From positions 13,638,906 to 13,702,905 of the forward strand of contig NC_081551.1 in assembly GCF_901000735.1 (NCBI RefSeq): DNA of 64,000 bases, written 5' to 3'. A program made the translations under genes and the position numbers. The notes beneath the pieces are model-generated. The model searched no databases. It was not told the DNA's origin and saw only the letters and a list, made by a program, of their open reading frames with translations. This DNA comes from Corylus avellana. Taxonomy: Eukaryota; Streptophyta; Magnoliopsida; Fagales; Betulaceae. How positions within the stretch are numbered: the stretch's first letter is position 1; each line of letters opens with the position of its first letter. Below are positions 11,101-22,207 of the stretch, one piece after another.

Positions 11101-12399
11101 TCCAGCTCCAGTCTATCACCAAATTGCATAAACAAAGTTCATCAAATTAGAATTAGTCAAATGATCGGCAACTTAAGTTACAAATCAACTGAAGAAAGTA
11201 TGGCAGAAAAAATTGTCATCCTATATAAGTGCTTTGCATCATAACCGGTGGATGTGCAAGTGAGGAAAACCATGTGTTTACTTCAATGCTGAAAGAACAA
11301 CTACTTTATGATTCCACGGGAACTTGTTTGAATATAATCTTTATTTAGCAGTTCAATTCACTGAATGAAACACAAAATGCAAAGATTTACAGTGATAGTT
11401 GAGAACTGTTTTTATCTTTTCTAACTAGTAAATGATTTGTGGTCTCAAGATATCTGAACTGTAACTTGTTTAATGCCTGCTTGGAGAGAAAACATAGCTA
11501 TGTTTACATATGTGTCAATTGTCATGTATATACAAAGTCCAGATGATTGTGTATGTGATGCATGGAGGCATGTATAAATTACAGATTACCATAAATTTTC
11601 CACAGATAAGCAAGCCTTTGGAACAATTTCTACACAACTAACTACATGTTACCTGTCCGTAAGTAATAATCGTCCCGTTGATTGCATTAACAGCATCTGG
11701 TTCAATAAGCCAATCATATATAGATCCAAAAGCACAGCATAAGATAAAGATTTTATTTATAGCTGCATAGATATCCTATTAGTGAACCAATCAATTTCCA
11801 ATCAGTTAAAATCTTCCCTCAATTTAGTCACAATGAAGATGAGTATAATTAAGGATTATGCTGATGAAGTTTCAGAGTTATCATATGCAAAGTACTCTAA
11901 TGGTTTCCTCTATTTTCTTAGCAGATTAAAGTTTATGAGATATACCTCGAACAATAGGCAAAGCTAGAAATTCATAGACCCCCGCTTGCTTAGATTCCTC
12001 ATAGAATACCCTATCGAAGCTGAAAGTGAAATCTTCCTCCTTCTCATCCTACAACACATTTATACAAATTGCTTAAACAAATCAAAGTCACATGCATACA
12101 CGCACTCATATTACTTCAAATGAGCTAAAACAATCAGATTGACACACATAAATTCAAATTGCTAAAACAATTATATTCAGATGCACGGTCATTACTGAAA
12201 AATTAAGTAAATCAATGTCGGTGATATAAATTCAAGCAAACTGAGATTTTCAATTTCTACGATATAAATTCAAAGAAACTGAGACCTTGAAAAGGAAAGT
12301 TTCAGCGTCTATGCGTCGAATACAGACAGTATCGCCATGATCTCTTTTCTCTTTCGAACTCAAAGGCCTGAAGCGAGCACAGACCGTTATATTTGACAT
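8103..12399 (-). CDS. KIN1: kinesin-1-type motor protein (KIN-1, At3g63480-like)
   Basis: Fifteen exons on the minus strand: 12399-12286, 12048-11946, 11696-11653, 11112-11083, 10998-10876, 10765-10740, 10593-10512, 10136-10095, 10025-9992, 9857-9782, 9713-9497, 9415-9324, 8997-8883, 8782-8603 and 8270-8103. All have GT-AG junctions and together give 1,446 bp (481 aa and stop). The motor starts at [13 protein letters not shown]. The P-loop GQTGAGKT is at residues 86-93, switch I NMASSRSH near 202-209, switch II DLAGSE at 235-240, and [12 protein letters not shown] closes the motor near 330. A charged, helical region ([31 protein letters not shown]) suggests a short coiled coil. The last 20 or so residues ([13 protein letters not shown]) are hydrophobic. 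Length and domain order match the plant kinesin-1 At3g63480, whose rice relative PSS1 is needed for meiosis and male fertility (family knowledge). It should move along microtubules by ATP hydrolysis. No frameshift is present. Confidence 0.93.
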
Positions 12400-13490
12400 A
12401 CTTTCGTTGTGCTAAGAAGCTCAATTTCCTAAAAACTTGATTCAAACCTGAAAACAAAAGAAAGAAGAAGAATTAATTTACATCTACATCGCAACGTCAA
12501 CCAAAAACAGAATCAGTTGAAAAATAAAAACGAAAAAAGTGATGTGGACCACTGTTTGTATGCTGAGAAATCCAGCGAAAAGAAAAGAAAATGAAAGTTC
12601 CAGTACAAAATTGAAGCAATCTAGTTTCGTAATAGATGGAAAGCTTGCATCTATTGAGCTGAATACGCGTATTAAGAATTTATTCAAGTCCTGTTTTCTT
12701 TTCCTTCAGTTTCTTGGCAACCAAACAGAGTGAAGAGGAGGAAAAAAAAAATTGAAACTATCTCAAAGTTCTATTGGAAACCTGAAACCTCGATTTGACC
12801 AAAGGACACAAACTTTTATATCTATTTGGACGCCAAGAAAAGAAGGAATAGAAAGAGAAAATCAACATTTCTCTCAAATTTGCGTAAAATCTAGTCCGCA
12901 CAATCCCGCCGCAAAACGATTTTGTAGATGGACAAAATTTATTGGATATAGACAAATAATTTCCTTTCTTTCCTTTTCCTTTTCTGAATTTTCTCGGAAA
13001 CCAAACAATGACGAGAGAGTGAGAGAAATGTACTTAGGTATTAGTAGCGCTATTGGATGTGTTGGCGGGGATCAGAAATTTCAAAGTGGATTTTATAGGG
13101 TTGTGAGAATTGAGGCATTAAATACAAAACTGAATTGAACGGCGTCGTTTGGGTAACCCAGCGCCCTTTTGGAATTTGACAGTTTGTACCTCCATTTGTT
13201 TCTACAATTGCTATACATTTTTCCTGCAAATTAAGTCTTAAGAGTTCCTACAACCGAGTAAAGAGAGTTTTGATTAGGTATTTTGCATAAAAATATGCAT
13301 AAACCAATGTGAATACTTTTAAGTAGGTGAGAAACACAATATTTCTTATTAATATAATATTATATTATTAACAGAGTAATGATATACACACTTCAACTTT
13401 TTATACACTCTTTTTCACAGTTTCTTAAATGATTTTTAAATTTATCATTAAATTAAAATCTAATAAAAATTATTTTAAATTTAAGAGTTA
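12400..13490 (-). promoter_or_regulatory. 5'UTR and upstream region of the kinesin gene
   Basis: A pyrimidine tract and CAG acceptor at about 12,448-12,450 (minus strand) suggest an intron in the 5'UTR, with 12,400-12,447 as leader directly before the ATG. Upstream sequence to about 13,200 should hold the first leader exon and promoter. ACGGCGTCGTTTGG at 13,139-13,152 is a motif often seen near plant transcription starts. A 128-codon ORF at 12,752-13,138 on the plus strand resembles no family I know and is not called as a gene. 13,200-13,490 is AT-rich with no features. Confidence 0.45.
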
Positions 13491-14514
13491 AATACAGTTT
13501 TGATGCTTGTGGTTAGGGCCAAAATTAAGCGGCCACCTTGATTTCAAAGTGTCACAAATGGTATCTAACATTAGGTAAAATACTAACTTGGTACTTCTGT
13601 CCAAGTTTCGTCCAATTTTTCAATAGAGCTCAATGTCACTACGCTTCAAAATGTGTCATATATGATATATATCCCATATGCCACATATTTAAGCCAACTT
13701 AACATATCATATGACATGGCTGTAAATTACAGGTGATACCTATGCTTTTGGTGCCACGTGTAGTGCATAAAATAAATAAAAATTACTAATTCCAAATAAA
13801 ATAAAATAAAAAAAGTTGATCAAACAAAAATTTAAAATTAAGCGACTAGGAATTCTCAAAATTAGGGAAAATCTTTGAAAGCAGAGATCTAATTGTGCGT
13901 ATTGGAGTGCTCATGGTGTTAGAGATTGAATGAAAGCTGTTCGATTTGAGGGTTGGAAGTTCAACGCCGCTAAACTACATTTTTTTTATTCAGAGATCTA
14001 TGCGGGAAGGTTGTAGATCGGAGAAGCTTCAGAACAGTAGACAACTGCGTTGGTTTTTGGTTTTTATGGGTTGGGCGAGAGACGAGAGGAGAGTTGAGTT
14101 TGGTAATTAAGAATTTAGGATTATAGTCAAGGCAGTTATGTTTCAAAGTTTCATCCTCATAATCATCGACGAAGAACCAGAAGGATTGAAGACATTTTCG
14201 TTTCAAATGAGGTTGAACCAGTCAGCGTCGACCCAAAAAGATTCATCTAGAACCACAACGATTGAAAGATTTAAGGCAATAGTTGCTGAAGACACAGAAG
14301 ATAAAATCTCCAAGGCATTCAAGGAGGCGACATCACAAAAAGCATGTCAAAAAAATGTTAGGGTTGCCCTTTGTTGGCCGAGCCACCCCCATGCCCTAGA
14401 CCGGCTGGTCTAGGGTAGCCAAAGTCACTCTCATGCAAAATGGGTGTGGTTGGGCCAACCCTAAAGCTCTTTTAGGTTTCAGCCACCCTAAGGTCTTTGG
14501 GCATCGTTCAGCAA
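13491..14514. mobile_element. decayed Mutator-like arm and GC-rich core
   Basis: GAGTTAAATACAGTTTTGATG at 13,490 resembles the start of the TIR at 2,663, and the stretch ends in GGCCGAGCCACCCCC-type text (14,360-14,500) as in the other elements. The matching GC-rich part resumes at 15,829-15,905, after the LTR that split it. The right arm was not found. A 91-codon ORF at 14,138-14,413 is not recognised. Confidence 0.4.
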
Positions 14515-15828
14515 TGTTGTGCAAATTTTAATATACTTGTAATTGAATGAATCGTTTGCAATAATGTTTTGCAAGTGGGAGGTCAAACCCACAAGGGATT
14601 GTATTTTTGAATAACAAATTTAAATCTAAATTAATTAAATCCTAACATAGTTCCAAAAGGTTTTTGGTTTTGGGTTTTTAAAACTAAAAGACAACATAAA
14701 CTAAATAGAGTAAAACAAAAGATAAATGTACTAAGGTTTGGAAATTCACACTCACCAAATCAAAACAATATACTTTATGTTCATCAATATTTATCCGAAG
14801 TTCTTACAAATTAAATTTTATGTATGTTTTACTATGCTTCAAAAGATTAATCAAAACCATTCTATGTATCAATTCATTGTACAAATCACAAAAGGAATCC
14901 AAATTTAATTGAAACACCAGGTGTATCCGAATAACAAATCACAAGGTATATCCAATTTTTAAGTAAATAAACCAAGCAATCAATTATGTGAAGTTATCTT
15001 AAATCATCAAATGTATCTTTGAATCATAACAAGATATCCAAGAATTATTCCACACAGTGAAAATAAGTAAAACAATTGAAATTAAGCTCAATAAAATCAT
15101 AATAATAAAAACTTACATAAAAGTAACGTCGTTCTTCATTAGTGAGGGCTTCATCCCCAACCTTAGTTGGGAATTTAACTCCACATAAATAAAACTAAAA
15201 TCTAAACATAAACTAAACTAAAAAGAAAAACTCTAGAATTTTGCTCTTTGAGATTGTATATTTTCTTGAATGCAAAGAGGTTTATTTATAGACTTAGGAA
15301 AGTCTTAGAAGCCCTATTAAACCTAGATAATTCGGATGTCTATTTTCCAGTCAAAATAGAAGTCTGAAATCGGAATAGTATTCGTCCAAATTTGTATCCT
15401 TTTATTGCGGGGCGATTTTGGCATAGTAACCATCCGAATTAGGAAAATTCTATTTCACAATGATCTGTAGTATTTTGAGTTAGCTTTCTAATGCAGCTTG
15501 AATCACCTCAATACGATACATTAACGGAAAGTTATGGTTAAAGTACTAAGACATATGCAAAATATGAATTTGAATCCTATCCGATTTTGACTCCGATTAG
15601 AGAAATTTCACTTTAATCCTTTCCTTGATTGAGTTAAACTTAACCACATCATCTAGATCTTCTCAAAGTATACTTTCTTCCAAACTTTGCATTTTTCCCT
15701 TTAAAGATGCAATTTCTCTTTAACAACCTACAAAACACTAAAAACACAAAACATTAAATAACGACACAACTAAATGATTAACTAATGTAAATAAAGGTGT
15801 CCAAATATGCAATATTTGACACTTATCA
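14515..15828 (-). mobile_element. solo LTR, Athila-like family
   Basis: The plus strand runs from TGTTGTGCAAATTTTAA to GACACTTATCA, so it begins with TG and ends with CA. Flanks AGCAA (14,510-14,514) and GGCAA (15,829-15,833) fit a 5 bp target duplication with one change. The order of blocks, including CTAAGGTTTGGAAATTCACA and CCAACCTTAGTTGGGAA, matches the LTR at 55,905-57,223, which has almost the same length. The sense orientation of this family (TGATAAGTG start) is on the minus strand here. Confidence 0.75.
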
Positions 15829-16253
15829 GGCAACCCCCCAATGGCCAGCCACCCCCTGGGCTGGCCACCCCATGGCCAAAATGGTATGGCCAATCACCCC
15901 CAATTTTGGCTTAATAATAATAGGCTCATGTCATACTGCTTCGTGAGGTTTACGTACTAAGTCATTAAACTTACGTGGTTATTACTCTTATAGGAAGCTG
16001 GTTTCTAGAACCCAAAAGTGGTATGGTTGCCACTACAGACTTTTCCTTAAGATTTTCATGCTGTTATCAGGTTTGCCATTTTGTATTAGTTGCTCAATGT
16101 TTTTAAATTGAGGAATATACTTGTCCCTTTAATGATTAATAAACTTCGCAGATTCATTTTACCTTCCTATGCATTAACTCTGATGATGCTTAGAGGGGCA
16201 GTTCCCCATCTAACCACCAGTTGGTTAAACTGGGGTAATTGCTAGTAACCTTG
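15829..16253. other. remainder of GC-rich core, then unassigned sequence
   Basis: 15,829-15,905 continues the GGCCAGCCACCCC core interrupted at 14,514. The rest to 16,253 holds no recognised gene or repeat end. Confidence 0.4.
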
Positions 16254-17110
16254 TGTAACGGCCCATGAAAATCAATTAACTAGTAATTGACTTCATGGTT
16301 CATCTCTCAGCCTACATCCCTTACAGGAAAATACTTAAGGATCTTAACCTCTCATAAATAAGAGAAGATAATGGAAGACCTTAAAACTAAAGGAATAGAA
16401 AGTAATAACTATAAGCCACAAGTACAATCACCAAAGTAAAGATAAATCATCATAACACAAATAGATCTCCTGAATGTACTGGTTGAAGACTAATCATTAA
16501 AATAAACATATTACACGCCATAAAGATAATTGTCTTGCAATAAAGTAATAAGATCAACGCATAATTTTAAGTAATGCCAAAGGGATGACAATATCTATCA
16601 TATCCGCCCATGTGGTTCCTCCATCATCCCACATGGACTTCAGCCACAGTGGATCCAAATCTTCAAAAATGACTCTAATCAAATCCTGAGCAATTACCCA
16701 AGTTTGGTCTATAGGCATCCTCTTCTAAGCTAGCTAAACCGCACAATTTGTACATCATGAGAGAAAAATAAGAAGGGGGTAAGTCCAAGGACTTAGTGAG
16801 AGTTAATGCACATAATACATACCATTTTAGTAATGAACTCCGTTTAGTAAAGAATGCAACATTTTAGGCATGACAGTCCATAGATGCAATATAATATAAT
16901 ACATATTATAATCATGAGTAACAGTAATAGTTCAACAGTATCGTTTACCCGAGATATTACCTCTTCTCAATAGAGTTGGCACTGTCCTGAGGAACTTGTA
17001 ATGCAATGTCGGTGCCCTGACCATTGTATGCTACCTTCCATAACACTGGTAGCCCGACCGAGTTCGACCTCGGGTGACCAACGCTACTAATGATGTACAT
17101 CCTGTAATGA
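16254..17110. mobile_element. Ty3-gypsy LTR-like fragment
   Basis: It starts TGTAACGGCCCATG, a common LTR start. Near its right end the block GAGTTGGCACTGTCC ... GTTCGACCTCGGGTGACC has relatives at 42,298-42,430 and, inverted, at 35,240-35,300. It forms the left border of the tandem array. Its orientation is not certain and no coding sequence is attached. Confidence 0.45.
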
Positions 17111-17418
17111 CCGACCTTTTAATTCGTTTTTGTAACGGATGTAAGCCAAATCCGTTACAAAAACCCAGCCTCCTGTTCGACCTTTTAATCAATCTCTCCA
17201 AACTCTCTTTTTTTGTCTTTGATTTGTCAAGATGTACGCAAGTTGTAGCTACTTACCGGACATTGGTAAAGAGTGCAATGAGTTTATGACTGAACTTCCA
17301 TCTGAATATATTTTGCCGTTGGCTCTTCGCGGCTATCTACCGATGATAAGTTTTTTTATTTTTTATTTTATTTTATTTTTTCCTTTTTCTTTTTCTTTTA
17401 ATGAAAGTAATGATTTAT

Positions 17419-18133
17419 GGGGAAAATTCGCTTTACCCCCCTGAAGTTTCAGGAATTTTTTAATTCGAACCCCAATGTTTAAAAATTGGCAATGTACCCC
17501 TCTAATATTTCAAAAAATTTCAATTCAGACCTTCCGTTTGATGAGAATCAACAAGCACCATTAAAGGATCCATTGCATGTTCCAGTTGGGCCTATTACTA
17601 GAGAAAGATCCAAGAAGATCAAAGAAGCACTTTAATCAGCCGAAATGTCTTGAATCAGCCCATTAAGTACTTCTTTGATCTTCTTGGATCTTGCTCTAGT
17701 AATAGGCCAAATTGGAACATGCAATAAATCCTTTAATGGTGCTTGTTGATTCTCATCACCATTACTAATTGCCATTTAATTGGACGAAAATCATCCAACG
17801 TGGGTCTCACGTGGGTTTTTAATGCCCTCTATTTCAATTTTGCCCTCATTAAAAACCTATGAAATTACGTAATTACTCTCAATAAAACCTATTAAATTAA
17901 GGGTAATTACGTAATTTTATAGGTTTTAATGAGGAAAAAATTGAAATAGAGGGCATCAAAATTTCACGTGAGACGTATGTGGGATGATTTATGTCCAATT
18001 AGGTGGAAATTAGTAATGGAGGGTCTGAATTGAAAATTTTTGAAACATTAGGGAGTACATTGTCAATTTTTAAACATTGGGGTTCAAATTGAAAAACTCC
18101 TGAAACTTCAGGGGGGTAAAGTGAATTTAACCC
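17419..18133. mobile_element. Mutator-like MITE inside array unit 1
   Basis: The 715 bp element has TIRs of more than 100 bp: left GGGGAAAATTCGCTTTACCC, right (reverse) GGGTTAAATTCACTTTACCC, both continuing CCCTGAAGTTTCAGGA. The exact 9 bp duplication ATGATTTAT is at 17,410-17,418 and 18,134-18,142. It contains its own nested hairpin (17,540-17,757) and no transposase. Confidence 0.85.
17540..17757. repeat. near-perfect ~95 bp internal hairpin in the MITE
   Basis: GATGAGAATCAACAAGCACC at 17,540 returns as GGTGCTTGTTGATTCTCATC ending at 17,757. The match continues inward through GCATGTTCCA, GGCCTATTACTAGAG and AAGATCCAAGAAGATCAAAG, with few mismatches and a loop of about 30 bp. A transcript would fold into one long hairpin. 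Confidence 0.8.
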
Positions 18134-18977
18134 ATGATTTATTTTAGTTATGACTTAGCTTGCTTTTCTTGTATAGTATTTTTGACAACTGTTAGATCAT
18201 TTATACCATACAGATGCACGATTAAGAGCCAAATGAACATCTGGAAGTCGGATACAGGTGGACATATGATTGAATTTGGTCGGAAAGGACGGAAGATGAT
18301 ACAACGAATGGCAGATCACCTTCGGAAACTAAATGTTTCATACAGGATCTGCGGTAACCTTATCGATAATATTTTTGTTCAACCCCTAGAATTGATGGTA
18401 ACTTTCCCTTATGTTCCATATGTTAAACTAGACAAAGACCAATTTCATGGTGGTATCTGTGATGATACTATTCAGTTTAGGTATTTAGTTGCATATTTGG
18501 TTAGATTCACACTAGAGATGTACGTAAACAATATCTTGCGGCTTTTACTGACGATTTTTTTTTTTTTTTCCGAGAGTCTTAGTAATGGGTTTATATGCAA
18601 ATGATGTACATACCGTACTTGAGCATGGCTTCTATGAGCTCTATCATGATGCAACTTTCGATTCTCTCGATATGATACGATTTATACAGTTAGTTGTGAA
18701 TTACAAAAGCTAGGATACAACTCACTTTGAATGATATCTCGATTTCCATAATGAATCATATATACTACAAAATTGGAAAACCAAATGTCCTCGTCACCAT
18801 TTTTTGTATGACATTGTGTAGAGCTCAATTTTTAAAGACTATTTACATTCATATCCTGATCGTAAGACTATTGACTCTGTTAATAAAAATCCTTACTTTG
18901 TTCGTAAGACGTCTAACTTTGTTGGTAAAGCTGCTTACTCTATTCGTAAGACTCCTGACTTTGTTCAGAGAGAAAAC

Positions 18978-20087
18978 GATATAAGCCAAATCCATTACAA
19001 AAACCCAGCCTCATGTTCGACCTTTTAATTAGTCTATCCAAACTGTCCTTTCTGTGTTCGATTTGTCAAGATGTACGCAGGTTGTAGCTATTTACTGGAC
19101 ATTGGTAAGGTGAGCAACAATTTTATGATTGAACTGCCACCTGAACATATTCCGCTGCTGGGTCTTTCCACCTACCTACCCAAGATATGTTTTTATTTAT
19201 TTTTATTTTTTTTCTTTTAATGAAAGTATTTTTTATTTTATTTTATTTTAATTATGAGTTAGTTTTCTTTTTTGGTATAGATTTTTCGACAACTGTTAGG
19301 TCATTTTTACCATTTAGATGAATGATTAAGAGGTGAATGGAACATATGGAAGTTGGATCAAGGCGGAAATATGATTGAATTTGGTCAAAGGAAGGAAGAT
19401 GATAAAATGCATTGCGGATCCCATTCAGGAACTCCATGTTTCGTCTAGGACCTGCGGTAACCTTATCGATAGTATTTATGTTCAACCCTCGGAATTGATG
19501 GTAACTTTCTCTTATGTTCGATATGTTCAACTGGACAAAAACCAATTTTATGGTGGTATATGTGATGATATTATTCAATTTAGGTATTTAGTTGCATATT
19601 TGGTTAGATTCACACTACAGATGTACATAAATAATATCTTGTAGCCTTTACCGACGAACTTCCTCTTTTTTTTTTTTTTTAGGATCTTATTAATGGATTT
19701 GTATGCAAATGATGAACCTGTCATACACTTGTGCACAGCTTCTATCAATTCTATCATGACGCAACTTTCGATTCTCTCGACATGATATGATTTATACAGT
19801 CAATTGTGGATTACAAAAACTATGACGCAACTCATTTTGAAAGATACCTCAATTTGCATAACGAGTCATATATGCTACAAGATTGGGAAACCAAATTTTC
19901 TCATCACCATTTTTTGTATGACATTGTGCAGAGCTCCATTTTTAATGACTATCTACGTTCATATCCTAATCATAAGGCTACTAACTCTATTCGTAAAGCT
20001 CTTTACTTTGTTCGTAAGACTCTTTACTCTATTCGTAAAGCTCCTTACTTTGTTCGTAAGACTCCTAACTCTGTTCAAAGAGAAAAC
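18978..20087 (+). pseudogene. array unit 2
   Basis: The start at 19,071 reads MYAGCSYLLDIGKV and then shifts frame by an indel (AAGGTGAGC). The second block includes HVSSRTCGNLIDSIYVQPSE and LDKNQFYGGICDDIIQF. The T-rich acceptor-like tract ends TTTTTTAG at about 19,681. A later frame contains FERYLNLHNESYMLQDWETK (about 19,840-19,900). Heptad repeats lie at 19,975-20,080. Confidence 0.7.
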
Positions 20088-21167
20088 AATGTAAGCCAGA
20101 TCTGTTCCAAAGTCCCCACCTCCTTTTCGACCTTTTAATCAGTCTCTCCAAACTCTCACTTCTATCTTCAATTTATCAAGATGTACAAAGGTTGTAGCTA
20201 TTTACAGGACATTAGTAAGGAGTACAATGAGTTTATGACTAAACTGTCACCTGAACATATCCTACCGCCGGCTCTTCACGGCTATCTACCAATAGTAGAT
20301 TTCTTTTTTCTTTTAAAGAAAGTAATGATTTATTTTAGTTATGACTTAGTATTCTTTTCTTATATAGATTTTTTGACGACTGTTAAGTCATTTATACCTT
20401 TCAGATGCATGATCACGAGGCGAATGGAACATATGGAAGTTGGATTAAGGCAAAAATATGATTGAATTTGGTTGGAAAGGAAGGAGGATTATACAACACA
20501 TTACGGATCACCTTCGAGAACTCCATGTTTCATCCATGACTTTCAGAAACCTTATCGATAATATTTTTGTTCTACTCCAGGAATTGACGGTACCTTTCCC
20601 CTATATTTTATATGTTTAACTGGACAAAGACCAATTTCATGGGGGTATTTATGATGATACTATACAATTTGCGTATCTAGTCGCATATTGATTAGATTCA
20701 CACTGGAGATGTACGTAAACAATATCTTACGGCCTTTACCAACGAACTTCCTTTTCTTTTTTTCAAGGATCTTAGTAATTAGTTTGTATGCAAAAGATGC
20801 ACCTACCATATTTGACCATGGCTTCTATCAACTCTATATGACGTAACTTTCGGTTCTCTCGATATGATATGATTTATACAGTCAGTTTGTGGATTACAAA
20901 AACTAGGATGCAACCCATTTTGAATAATACCTTGATCTGTATAACAAATCATATATGTTACAGGACTGGAAAACCAAACTTCATTGTCACCATTTTTTGT
21001 ATGACATTGTAGAGAGTTCCATTTTTAATTAATATCTATGTTCATATCCTAATCGTAAGACTACTAACTCTGTTTGTAAAACTTTTAATTTGTTTGTGAG
21101 ACTCTTGAGTCTGTTTGTAATGCTCCTTACTCTATTCGTAAGACTTTTGACTTTGTTCAACGAAAAT
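20088..21167 (+). pseudogene. array unit 3
   Basis: Exon 1 is open from 20,181 (MYKGCSYLQDISKEYNEF ... HGYLPIV). The second block is recognisable at DNA level but has several stops and shifts, for example LYV followed by TAA at about 20,618. The repeat run lies at 21,057-21,160. One of the most damaged units. Confidence 0.65.
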
Positions 21168-22207
21168 GATGTAAGCCATATCCATTGCAAGAACCCAACC
21201 TCCTGTTTGACCTTTTAATCAGTCTCTCAAAACTCTCATTTCTATCTTCAATTAGTCAAGATGTACGCAGATTGTAGCTATTTATCAGACATTGGTTTGG
21301 AGTGCAATGAGTTTATGACTAAACTGCCACCTAAACATATTTCACCACTGGCTCTTCACGGCTATCTATCAATGGTAGATTTTTTTCTTTCTTTTAATGA
21401 AAGTAATGATTTATTTTAGTTATAACTTAGTTTTCTTTTCTTGTATAGAGTTTTCAACATCTGTTAGGTCATCTATACCATTCAATTGCACAATTAAGAG
21501 CTGAATGGAACATATGGAAGTTAGATCAAGGTGAAAATATGATTGAATTTGGTTGGAAAGCAAGGAGGATTATACAATGTATGAAGGATCACCTTCGGAA
21601 ACTCCATGTTTCATCCAGGACCTTCGGTAACCTTATCGATAATATTTTGCTCAACTCCTGGAATTGACTGTAACTTTTCCTTATGTTCCATATGTTCCTA
21701 GACGAAGACCAATTTCATGGTGGTAATTGTGATGATACTGTACAATTTGGGTATCTTGTCTCATATTTGATTAGATTTACACCAAAGATGTACATAAACA
21801 ATATCTTGCAGCCTTTACCAACAAACTTCCTTTTCTTTTTTTTGAGGGTTTTAGTAATTGGTTTGTATGCAAATGATGCACCTATCGTAGTTGACCATGG
21901 CTTTTATCAACTCTATCATGACGCAACTTTTGATTCTCTCGACTAGGATGCAACTCAGTTTGAATGATTTATCGATCTGTATAACGAATCATATATGCTA
22001 CAAGATTAGGAAATCAAATTCCTCATCACCATTTTTTGTACGACATTGTGGAAAGCTCCATTTTTAATGAATATCTATGTTCACATCCTAATCGTAAGAT
22101 TACAAACTCTATTTATAAAAATCCTTACTTTTTCTGTGAAACTCCTATCTCTCTTCATATAGCTCCTTACTCTATTCGTAAGAATTTTTACTCTGTACAG
22201 AGAAAAC
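21168..22207 (+). pseudogene. array unit 4
   Basis: Start at 21,261 (MYADCSYLSDIGLECNEF). The second block keeps DEDQFHGGNCDDTVQFGYLV (about 21,702) and LYANDAPIVVDHGFYQLYHD (about 21,867), then loses about 60 bp after FDSLD relative to the other units. Repeat run at about 22,095-22,200. This is the shortest full unit (1,040 bp). Confidence 0.65.

Larger units (their letters stand above)
17138..18977 (+). pseudogene. array unit 1 (split by a MITE)
   Basis: Exon 1 starts at 17,232 (MYASCSYLPDIGKECNEF) and ends near 17,350 (GYLPMI). The putative intron carries a 715 bp MITE (17,419-18,133) flanked by ATGATTTAT. The second coding block resumes after TTGTATAG near 18,175; its main frame includes MIEFGRKGRKMIQRMADHLR and LDKDQFHGGICDDT. 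Stops appear later (TAG near 18,712 after NYKS). Heptad-coding repeats lie at about 18,869-18,972. Family not recognised; broken as it stands. Confidence 0.7.

Noticed and set aside
12752..13138. 128-codon plus-strand ORF upstream of the kinesin gene
   Set aside because: No recognised motif, and it lies in the expected leader/promoter of the kinesin gene. Not called, though transcript data could change this.
13491..14514. Captured gene in the GC-rich element (91-codon ORF at 14,138)
   Set aside because: No family recognised and no splice or domain evidence; unlike the XTH fragment it cannot be supported.
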